64,000 nt of DNA from Leucaena leucocephala (taxonomy: Eukaryota > Streptophyta > Magnoliopsida > Fabales > Fabaceae), in contig CM073557.1 in the NCBI GenBank assembly GCA_037074615.1, positions 13,904,501 through 13,968,500 of the forward strand. Direction: 5' to 3'. The notes beneath the pieces are model-generated. The model searched no databases. It worked only from the letters and a program-made list of their open reading frames with translations, and had not been told where the DNA came from. The first letter of the stretch is position 1; every line of letters begins with the position of its first letter. Of the stretch, positions 56,270 to 64,000 are shown piece by piece. Position numbers and translations under genes: made by a program.

Positions 56270-57400
56270 GTAGTCATTGAAATGAAATACTGTACCATCT
56301 GCTTCATCAATGAATTCAATTTTTCCATAGTCATGGATCTTGGTCACCACATATGGACCATCCTATCTTGCATGTGAAAGCATATCTAGCATTAAATCTC
56401 AAAACTTTATCTCTAACTTGAAATTCCTTAAGCAGAATCAGTTTATCATGAAGAATCTTAGCTTTCTCTTTGTAAATCCTAGAATTCTCATAAAAATATA
56501 GTCTTTTTTTTTCAGTTCCTAAATCTACAACATTTTTTCTTATTCAGCAATGTTAAAATCCATGTTGCAAGCTTTGATTACCCAGAATACTTTGTGCTCA
56601 ACCTCTATCAGTAGATGGCATGTTTAACCATAAACCATTCTATAGGGGACATCTCAAGTGGGCTCTTATAAGCTATTTTATATTCCCACAAAGCTTCATC
56701 CAAACTTGCACTTCAATCTTTCCTTGAAGGTCTTACTATCATATACAGAATCCTCTTCATAACTTTGCTAGAATTTTCAGATTGTCCATTTGTTTGGGGA
56801 TGATAAGCTGTTGAAACCTTATGCTTGATCCCAAACTTAACAATTAACCCATCTAAAATCTTATTACAGCAATGAGAGTCTTGATCACTGTGACACTATA
56901 GCTCTTGGCACACCAAATCTTGAGAAAATGTGCGACTTGATAAATTTAGAAAGTGTCACTGCATCATCTTTCCTTATTGGTATAACCTCCACCTATCTTG
57001 AGAGATAGTCCATAGTTAGCAGAATATATGTATATCCAAAAGATTGTGAAAATAGTCCCATGAAGTCAATACCCTATACTTTAAACACCTCACAAAATAG
57101 CATAGGCTGCTGTGGTATTTCATTTCTTTTGGTCAGTCTACCAAAGCGTTGCCACCTATCACAACTTTGCAGAATTTATAGCAATCTTTGAATAGTTGTG
57201 GCTAGTAAAAACCAGCATCGAGGATCTTTCTTGAAGTCTTCTTTGCACTGAAATTCCTCCACAAATAGAAGAATGACATGTTGTAAGAATATTGTCCACT
57301 TCTTCACTTGGCATACATATTCTCATAACTTTATCCCTGCATATTTTCCATAGAATGGGTGGTTACCAAATGTAAAATTTTGCCTCAGGCTTGATCTTTG
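56270..57400 (-). pseudogene. Integrase of element E
   Basis: Minus-strand fragments: N-terminal RICMPSEEVDNILTTCHSS (about 57270-57330); a core with many stops (DLVDQSGKSNS-like debris, 56600-57100); and the C-terminal YENSRIYKEKAKILHDKLIL followed by FQVRDKVLRFNARYAF (about 56390-56500), then GPYVVTKIHDYGKIEFIDEA (about 56300-56360). The order and C-terminal module match Athila/Tat integrases. The catalytic D,D,E cannot be read with confidence. Confidence 0.75.
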
Positions 57401-57499
57401 GACCCTAAAAATGAGATAGAGAAGGTGAAATTAGACTAGTAACAATATAGTTCACTATGTGGTAATACCAAGGCGTAATGATAGAAATCACATAACCAA

Positions 57500-57660
57500 A
57501 ACAATATATAAATATACCACAAGTGATGTCAGAATCTAATAATACTCCCCTTGTATTTTTAGGTAACCTGCTTAAATGATTGGCTATGACATTCTCTGCT
57601 CCAATTTTATCCCTTATCTCCACATCAAATTCTTGGATTAGCAGCATCTATCTCAAGCGT
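57500..57660 (-). pseudogene. RNase H C-terminus of element E
   Basis: ORF 57405-57647 starts LLIQEFDVEIRDKIGAENVI and ANHLSRLP, the end of Athila/Tat RNase H. The body of RNase H between this and the RT at 57720 is largely deleted. Confidence 0.8.
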
Positions 57661-58590
57661 CGAGGCTTGGACTAACATTACACCTACAACTTTATTAGAT
57701 GCATCACATGAAACCTCAAAATCTAAATGCCAATTAGGTGCAGTAAGTATAGGTGGTGTGATAAGTATATCTTTAATAGTGTCAAATGCTCTCTTGCAAG
57801 TATCATCAAAATAGTAACTAGGAATGACCTTAGTTCCTTTAAAGATTTGGGATAAGAAAAGGAAGAAATAATCTCGATCTTAGCTTTATTTACCTCAATC
57901 TCATTCTTAGATATTGAATGCCCTAAAACTATGCCTTTATCTACCATAAAATAACATTTTTCAAAATTCAACGCAAGCTTTTTCTCAATGCAGATTGCTA
58001 ACACTTTCTATAAACTTTATAAACATTTATCAAAAACCTTACCATACACTGTAAAATCATCCATGAATACCTCTATATTACTTTCTACAAATTCATTGAA
58101 TATGGACATTATAGCTCTTTAAAATGTTTTATGAGCATTGCACAAACCAAATAGTATCCTCCTATAAGCATAGGTACTAAATAGATATGTGAATGTGGTA
58201 TTCTCTTGGTCTTCCTATGCAATTAGAACCTCAAAATATCCTTAAAAACCTCAAGAAAATAGTAATTAGCCTTTCTAGCAAGTCTTTCCAACATTTGATC
58301 AATAAATGGTAAAGAAAGTAGGTTCTTTCTAGTTGCATCATTCAATTTCTTGTAATCAATACACACTCTCCATGAATTTTGCACTCTAGTAGGGATTAGT
58401 TCATTCTTTTTCATTCATTACAATAGTTATACCACTTTTCCTGGGCACCAAATGAATTGGACTTACCCATTCACTGTCTAAAAATAGGTAAATAAGGCCA
58501 GCATTCAACAACTTAGTTACCTCTTTCTTGAACACATAGAAATCAAAGAATTTAGCCTTCGTTGTTGCTATTTAATAGGTTTGGCTCCAT
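57661..58590 (-). pseudogene. Reverse transcriptase of element E
   Basis: Minus-strand pieces in order: PTRVQNSWRVCIDYKKLNDA and LPFIDQMLERLARKANYYF (58223-58414); TFTYLFSTYAYRRILFGLCN (about 58135-58200); the catalytic box VFMDDFTVYG (about 58040-58070) with both Asp intact; then FEKCYFMVDKGIVLGHSISK and SLKELRSFL (57840-57970). The reading is interrupted by stops and by loss of the end of the connection domain. Confidence 0.85.
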
Positions 58591-58985
58591 AATTTAACAT
58601 AATTTTATGTATGCATACAGAAGCATCTATACCAAGTATAACATCTAAAGCCTAGTATATTGCTCTCTTATGTGTTTTTAAAATTGAAATCAGAATTTCT
58701 TCCTCAGATACAGAAAGTGAGTTAGCAATTATAACAGGTAATGTATCATTTTTAGCCAAAAACACATATTTTAGGTTACTAGGAAGTGGTTTGAGTTCTA
58801 ACTCAGGTGGCTAGACAATTGATGGAACCAACTTCTTAGTTTCTAAAACTGCAACAGGCTTCAATAATTCTTTCCTCATAGGTTCTGTATTATCCAGTTC
58901 TATCCCTATAATGATATTTTTAGCAACTATATTCTCACCTACAATTTTATCATGCTGCTTCTCTCCAAAACCTTCATTCAAAAGG
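58591..58985 (-). pseudogene. Protease-RT linker of element E
   Basis: Minus strand gives PPELELKPLPSNLKYVFLAK and VIIANSLSVSEEEILISIL (about 58690-58815), homologous to 27885-28020 of F. Upstream protease sequence is not recognisable, so the aspartic protease seems deleted. Confidence 0.7.
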
Positions 58986-59497
58986 TAAATTACAGATAAA
59001 GAAAAGATTATAGGGTGGAAAGTAAGCGATCAACTAAAATATGTTTAATACTTGACGCATCACTACTATCCAAAGAAAATTCAGAAGAAGAATATCTTGT
59101 TCCTGTTTATCTTTTAAAACATTCTTTGGACACATGTATGCATTAGAAAAAGGTAGGTGTTTAATACATACCTCTCTGTCCTTCTGTTCTGCATCTTCAT
59201 GCTCCTTTTGATTCTGGTCTTTGTCTAATTTTTGACTTGCACAGCTGGAACTACCAACTGCTTCAAGCATATAACAAATGGTTATGCAGCATCCTTCAAT
59301 GTAGTTTGCTCATTTTCCTGTTGCAATATACCCTTCACTTTACTACTTTTTGATTCTAGAATGTATGAAGGTTTTCTTCAGTTATAGATTATTTTACTAC
59401 TCATTTGCTTCATTATCCTTCTTATCATCATTAGTATATACTTTCTCCGCTGTTATTCTACTTCTAACACTATAGCATTCACATATTTTGGGTTAAC
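58986..59497 (-). pseudogene. Gag C-terminus of element E
   Basis: Minus strand near 59470 gives KYVNAIVLEV, a decayed version of the NAITLRSG signature. ORF 59034-59270 then reads HLPFSNAYMCPKNVLKDKQE, resembling the 'PFP.R..K.K.EQ' gag end. Cut at 59497 by the copia LTR. Confidence 0.55.
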
Positions 59498-61378
59498 TGT
59501 AAGGAATTGGAAGACACGCAGCGGAAATTAATTTAAAAAATTTTTCCCATTCCTTGCCAGGATCTACCGTATGTGTTTAAGTCAAGTGGAAAGAAGCATT
59601 ACCCTTGGTGTTCCTCAGCGACTTCCACAGCTTCTCTCCGTGACTAGTAATCTCTTTCCGATCTCAAGAATATGTCCATAGCTTCTCTCCGCGGCTCGTG
59701 TTCTCTTTCTGATCGCAAGAAGTTGACACCTCAGGTCAGCTTCCTCTACTAGTATCCACACAAACAGTGTTCCAACCACGAATGACGTGCTAGCGTCTCC
59801 TGTCCCTCCAAGGCTCTCTCAAGAATTCGTCCTCTCCGTCTCTACTTCAGCAGTTTCTTATCTGCAAACCTTTTGCAGATTCTGTTCAGCCTTTTGTGTT
59901 GTGTGTTGTGTGCAAAAAATATAGCTCCTAAAATCAGATATATTGGATGCTCTTCGTTTTCCTCAACCGAATTGGATCTTGGAATTAATCTATATTAATT
60001 CTGAAATTAATACAATATCACATATTGTATAATTTGATAAGAAACTAATTAAATAAATAATATTTATATTAAATCCGTCCCACAGATTTAATTCACCTAT
60101 TTATTTAATTTAAATAAAGATAAGATTGGACTATATTTGATTTATTCTCATAAATCAAATTTGAGATATCCTATCAATTTGAATTTCAAATTCAAACGTG
60201 ATAGAGATTTAATTTATTCTTATAAATTAAATCTTGTAAATATCTCTTATATGAGATATCCTATTAATTTGAATTTTAAATTCAAACGTGATAGAGATTT
60301 AATTTATTCTTATAAATTAAATCTTGTAAATATCTCTTATATGAGATATCCTATCAATTTGAATTTCAAATTCAAACGTGATAGAGATTTAATTTATCCT
60401 TATAAATTAAATCCTATATATCCCTTATATATAATATATATATATATGAATATAAATATAAATAAATATATACATCAACCCTGGATTATTCATTGAATCT
60501 AGACATGTCTTAGATTTAATGAATCTGGATATCATAACTCGTATTGGGCTATTTTGTGTGCGACCCTGTAGGCCCATATGAAGTTGGCAGTGGGCCATTT
60601 GCTATATTGGCCCACAAGTCGCAAGCAGTCTCTAGCAAGACATAACGACTACCCAAATCATATGAGGATCGATAAACGATGTAACCTTTTATACAACCAT
60701 ATCATGTCCATTCTGTCACGCGATATTTTAGTCATGGATGAGGCATGGATAATGTCATCTTCCTATTCCTGACCGTTACTTTCTCGATCCCTGAGTAGTC
60801 TGACTATAGAAATGGAACTACCTTTCCATTACAGTATGGCCATACATTTCTCAGACTCACTCATTGAGGGGCCCAGTAATATCTCTCTACGAATATGAGG
60901 GACAAATTCCATCTTCACCATTCACATTCCTCCGCATGAAAAACCATTAAACCCGAACATAGTCTTTATGATCACTCGGTCAAAAGTGACTTTTGACTAG
61001 GTCAAAGCTGAGCATTTGTCATGTAGGAATCCATGATGATATCAGGTCAAAGGGCATAGTGACATGGTTTGTATATGAGAGAAGCTTATGACGTAACCCA
61101 TGCAACTCTCTCATAGCTAGTCGGTCCAACACCTTGTACTCTTACATGTGCCTATGACTTTAATTTATATCTCTATACATCTTCAAAGTCATACTGGTCT
61201 TATTTCATCTCTGCTCCTGCACAGATAACTGACCAGGGACATTTAGGATAAGATCATGAATTATCCAAGGATGGTCATCACAGTAAACATGCAAATAATA
61301 TGATAACACAATTGATAAACTCATAAATCAATAATGTTTATAAGACAATGATTGGGCCCTAGGGCATGTTTTCCAATA
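59498..61378 (-). repeat. 3' LTR of the copia element
   Basis: 1,881 bp, minus strand TATTGGAAAACATGCCC (61378; TG to TA change) to CCAATTCCTTACA (59498). Contains a 90-bp tandem repeat, a 51-bp-period duplication at about 59629-59730 ('agcttctctccg'), and a TATA-like CTATATTTTTTGCAC around 59915-59930 on the minus strand. ORFs 60137-60496 and 60578-60772 unsupported. Confidence 0.88.
60137..60420. repeat. 90-bp tandem repeats with internal hairpins in the copia LTR
   Basis: 'gagatatcctat' recurs at 60163, 60253 and 60343, an exact 90-bp period. Each full unit contains GATTTAATTTAT-tctt-ATAAATTAAATC, a 12-bp perfect stem with a 4-nt loop. The + strand ORF with a 30-residue repeat is a consequence of 90 being divisible by three. 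Confidence 0.92.
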
Positions 61379-61391
61379 ACCTCCCACTTGC
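61379..61391 (-). promoter_or_regulatory. Polypurine tract of the copia element
   Basis: Minus strand gcaagtgggaggt next to the LTR start. Confidence 0.8.
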
Positions 61392-61392
61392 A

Positions 61393-62643
61393 CTAGGTAC
61401 AATCATTAATTTGACTAATTCCCATTGACCTAACATGACGCTCATGCTTTGCCTGCACAAGCGGCTTTATTAGAGGATCAACAATATTGTCCTCTCCTGC
61501 TACCTTGCATATTTTTATATCACCTCTATCGTTGATTTCTCTGATGAGATGAAATCGCCTGAATATGTGCTTGGTCCTTTGATTTGACCTAGGCTCTTTG
61601 GCCTGTGCAATGGCACCGCTATTATCACAGAGTAAAGTTATTGGATCTGAGATGGTAGGTATCACCCCTAGTTCTGTGATGAACTTCCTGATCCAAACGA
61701 CTTCCTTAGCTGCATCAGATGCTGCTATATACTCAGCTTCCGTTGCAGAATCTGCTACAGTGCCCTGCTTAGAGCTCTTCCAGCTTACTGCTCTATTATT
61801 GAGGAGGAATATATATCTAGACCACGATTTTTGGTCGTCCTGGTCAGTTTGGAAACTTGCGTTTGTGTAACCAGTTACACATAGTTCATTATCCAATCCA
61901 CCATAGACCAAGAGTAAGTCCTTAGTCCTTCTTAAGTACTTAAGGATATTCTTGACAGCAGTCCAATGGGCCTCACTAGGGTCCTGTTGATATCTGCTAG
62001 TCATACTTAAGGCAAACGAGACATCTGGTTGAGTACATAACATGGCATACATGATAGATCCTATGGCTGAGGCATATGGAACTTTACTCATGCGACCTCG
62101 CTGATCAGATGTACTAGGACACAGATCTTTGCTGAGGTGACTACCATGAGACATGGGTATGAAACCCCTCTTTGATTCGTGTATACTGAACCTATGCAGT
62201 ATTTTATCTATGTATGTACTCTGACTGAGTCCTAGAAGTCTTTTAGATCTATCTCTATAGATCATGATTCCTAGGATGTAGGTGGCTTCACCCCAGTCTT
62301 TCATCGAGAAAGACTTTCCTAACCAAGACTTGACAATCTGTAAAGTAGGAATGTCATTCCCAATAAGTAGGATGTCATCGACATAGAGTATCAAAAACAC
62401 AACTGTGCTCCTACTAACCTTCTTGTACACACAAGGTTCATCAATATTTTGAAGAAATCCAAACTCTTTGACTACTTCATCAAAATGAGGATTCCAACTC
62501 AGAGAGGCTTGCTTCAGTCCATAAATAGACCTTTGAAGCTTGCACACTTTACCAGAGTCCTCAGAACGCACAAACCCTTCAGGTTGTGTCATGTACACAT
62601 CCTCAAGGAGCTTTCTACTAAGGAAGGCTGTCTTGACGTCCAT
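61393..62643 (-). CDS. Copia reverse transcriptase (C-terminal two thirds) and RNase H
   Basis: 416-codon open stretch. RT: MDVKTAFLSRKLLEDVYMTQ with the first catalytic Asp in DVKTAFL, SIYGLKQASLSWN, and catalytic LYVDDILLIG (residues about 125-135). Then GSIMYAMLCTQPDVSFALSM, the copia-specific block before RNase H. RNase H: TGYTNASFQTDQDD and TEAEYIAASDAAKEVVWIRK, with the Glu of TEAEY present, ending near NQRTKHIFRRFHLIREI. The apparent start Met is internal: upstream the frame continues as YDYEI, then a TGA where the family has Trp, so the ORF begins after a nonsense mutation. Both catalytic boxes look intact. Confidence 0.93.
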   Translation of the reverse strand: MDVKTAFLSRKLLEDVYMTQPEGFVRSEDSGKVCKLQRSIYGLKQASLSWNPHFDEVVKEFGFLQNIDEPCVYKKVSRSTVVFLILYVDDILLIGNDIPTLQIVKSWLGKSFSMKDWGEATYILGIMIYRDRSKRLLGLSQSTYIDKILHRFSIHESKRGFIPMSHGSHLSKDLCPSTSDQRGRMSKVPYASAIGSIMYAMLCTQPDVSFALSMTSRYQQDPSEAHWTAVKNILKYLRRTKDLLLVYGGLDNELCVTGYTNASFQTDQDDQKSWSRYIFLLNNRAVSWKSSKQGTVADSATEAEYIAASDAAKEVVWIRKFITELGVIPTISDPITLLCDNSGAIAQAKEPRSNQRTKHIFRRFHLIREINDRGDIKICKVAGEDNIVDPLIKPLVQAKHERHVRSMGISQINDCT

Positions 62644-62998
62644 CTGTCATATTTCATAGTCATAATATGCTGCTATGGCAAAGAGGATTCTGATTGATTT
62701 GGCCATTGTAACTGGGGAAAAGGTCTCATCATAGTTCCATACCATGAGTTTGAGTAAATCTTTTTGCAACCAGTCGTGCCTTGAAGACATTTACATTGCA
62801 ATCCATGTCAGTTTTCTCCTTAAAAACCCACTTGCATCCGACAGTTTTTACACCTTCAGGTGGGTCGACTAAGGTCCAAACCTTATTGTCGTACATGGAT
62901 TGCATCTCAGACTTCATGTCATTAAGCCATTTTTCAGAGTTTGGTCCCACTATAGGTTCTTGATAGGTAGTCGGCTCATTATGCTCAATGAGTAACAC
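62644..62998 (-). pseudogene. Copia reverse transcriptase, N-terminal part
   Basis: ORF 62729-62998 gives WLNDMKSEMQSMYDNKVWTL, GCKWVFKEKTDMDCNVNVFK and RLVAKRFTQTHGMEL, the RT fingers. A frameshift at about 62730 separates it from YDETFSPVTMAKSIR (about 62665-62715), and a TGA at about 62645 from the next ORF. Confidence 0.88.
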
Positions 62999-63340
62999 AT
63001 CACGACTATCAGAAATCAGAAATCCATATCTCTGTGGCTGAAGTCGTGTCCTATTAGATTTCTGTGGACCTTGCGTGACTTAAGGAGTCTCAACAACTTG
63101 TTATGAGTCTTCTCTATTTTCCATCTGCAGTTCTGTAATGTCTTGTGGCTCTCAAACTTCTTCGAGGTGTACCTTAGTCCCACTGGTTCTTTTAGAGATA
63201 AATTCTCATTCGAGAAAGATACCATTTTTGACAACAAACACTTTGTTATCAGCAGGGTTGTAGACGTAATATCCCTTGGTTTCCTTAGGATATCCCACAA
63301 AAAGGCACTTTGAGGATTTGGGCGCTAATTTGTCTGAGGC
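62999..63340 (-). pseudogene. Copia integrase-RT linker
   Basis: Minus-strand piece GYPKETKGYYVYNPADNKVF (about 63230-63295), followed by LENLSLKEPVG-type sequence, the usual C-terminal integrase tail and linker of plant copia elements. Frames shift near 63200 and 63050. Confidence 0.75.
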
Positions 63341-63937
63341 TTGTTACTTAACATAGACCTCGCATCCCCAAATCTTGAGGAAAGACAAACTAGGCGTTCT
63401 CCCAGTCCATATCTCATACGGAGTCTTTTCAATTACCTTAGATGGAACACGATTGAGTGTGAACATAGCTGTATCTAGGGCATGGCCCCAAAAGGAGGGC
63501 GAAAGATCTGTTCGACTCATCATGGATTGAACCATATCTAATAGTATTCAATTCCTCCGTTCAGAAACGCCATTCCATTGTGGTGTCCCTGGAGGAGTCA
63601 ATTGTGAGACTATCCCACAACTCCTGAGATAATCTATGAACTCTTGGCTCAAATATTCACCACCCCGATCAGATCGAAGGGCTTTAATTGTTTTGCCAAG
63701 CTAGTTTTGTACTTCATTTTGAAATATCTTAAACTTTTCAAAAGATTTAGATTTATGTTTCATCATAGAGATGTACCCATATCTGCTAAAATCATCTATG
63801 AATGTTATGAAGTACGAATAACCTCCTCTGGCATTTGTGTTCATCGGTCCACACACATCTGTATGTATGAGGCCTAATAAATCAGTGGCCCTCTCACTGT
63901 GCCCAGTGAAGGGTGACTTTGTCATCTTTCCTAACAA
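63341..63937 (-). pseudogene. Copia integrase
   Basis: ORF 63701-63937: GHSERATDLLGLIHTDVCGP with the first catalytic Asp in HTD, and YFITFIDDFSRYGYISMMKH with the second in DDFSRY. After a frame change, GTPQWNGVSERR-like sequence holds the catalytic Glu region (about 63555-63600). ORF 63344-63535: MSRTDLSPSFWGHALDTAMF and YEIWTGRTPSLSFLKIWGCE. Breaks near 63540 and 63700. Confidence 0.9.
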
Positions 63938-64000
63938 GCAAGACTCGCAAGTGTCATATGATTCAAAATCAAATGAGTTTAGAAATCCATCTTGATGGAG
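63938..64000 (-). pseudogene. GAG-pre-integrase segment of the copia element, cut by window edge
   Basis: The minus strand reads YDTCESCLLGKMTKSPF, the CxxC end of the zinc-binding domain preceding the integrase core, in frame with the next piece. Continues outside. Confidence 0.8.

Larger units (their letters stand above)
52953..59497 (-). mobile_element. Athila/Tat-like element E, truncated by a copia insertion
   Basis: Minus-strand order gag end, linker, RT, RNase H, integrase, long spacer, PPT, 3' LTR. About 6.5 kb are present; the 5' part lies beyond the copia element that starts at 59498. Same family as E-prime (1-3108) and the solo LTR 31041-32273. Confidence 0.85.
59498..64000 (-). 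mobile_element. Ty1/copia element, 3' portion, runs off the right edge
   Basis: Minus-strand order integrase, RT, RNase H, PPT, 3' LTR, the copia arrangement (integrase before RT). 5' LTR, PBS, gag and protease are outside the window. The five bases before the LTR are TTAAC, the TSD expected at the unseen end. Fewer stops than in A, B, E or F, so it is a younger insertion, made into element E. Confidence 0.92.

Noticed and set aside
60137..60496. 119-codon ORF with a 30-residue repeat
   Set aside because: Produced by a 90-bp tandem repeat of AT-rich hairpins in a copia LTR.
1..64000. tRNA, rRNA or other host RNA genes
   Set aside because: No cloverleaf-type A/B boxes, rRNA signatures or snRNA motifs recognised; matches to tRNA were only PBS fragments.

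Overview
This 64 kb window looks like repeat-dense nuclear DNA of a flowering plant, probably a eudicot and probably pericentromeric or centromeric. It is AT-rich. I see no host gene, rRNA, tRNA or CRISPR array. Nearly all of it can be explained as LTR retrotransposons inserted into one another. Most copies are old and broken by stops, frameshifts and deletions. Boundaries come from TG...CA LTR ends, 5-bp target-site duplications (TSDs), primer-binding sites (PBS), polypurine tracts (PPT) and diagnostic protein motifs, all read by eye. Lineage names are inferences from remembered motifs, not searches.

Left part (1-16273): the 3' end of an Athila/Tat-like element (E-prime, + strand, 1-3108) abuts a broken Athila/Tat-type ORF of element G (+). 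That ORF is split by a solo LTR (3528-4898, TSD CTCTA). G's long spacer is split by a 3.2-kb solo LTR (5760-9003, TSD CTTAA). G ends in a PPT and 3' LTR from 10313. Partial LTRs D2 and C2 and the 3' region of element H (- strand) follow.

Middle (16274-40065): chromovirus A (-, 16274-23048, TSD CATAT) sits inside H, whose gag/protease remnant continues at 23049-24142. Element F (+, Athila/Tat-like; LTR fragment at 24143, then gag, protease, RT, RNase H, integrase to about 39221) carries two insertion clusters. One is an LTR block (28312-32273) that itself holds two solo LTRs. The other is chromovirus B (+, 32767-37944, TSD CCTTG), which lies exactly between the RT and RNase H parts of F.

Right part (40066-64000): a young, structurally complete but non-coding 10.3-kb element K (-, 40554-50815, TSD CATTC) has 2.7-2.8-kb LTRs about 99% identical, a perfect tRNA-iMet PBS and a PPT, but no recognisable gag-pol. 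It lies inside a captured chromovirus gag fragment bounded by direct repeats. LTR fragments D4 and C4 follow, the latter with a tRNA-Asp-type PBS. Then comes Athila/Tat-like element E (-, 52953-59497), truncated by a Ty1/copia element (-, 59498 to beyond the window) with a 1.9-kb LTR and a largely readable RT-RNase H ORF.

Nothing here is an operon or cooperative pathway. The biology is the insertion order, the cis-signals of non-autonomous elements, and short palindromic motifs that recur in spacers and LTRs.
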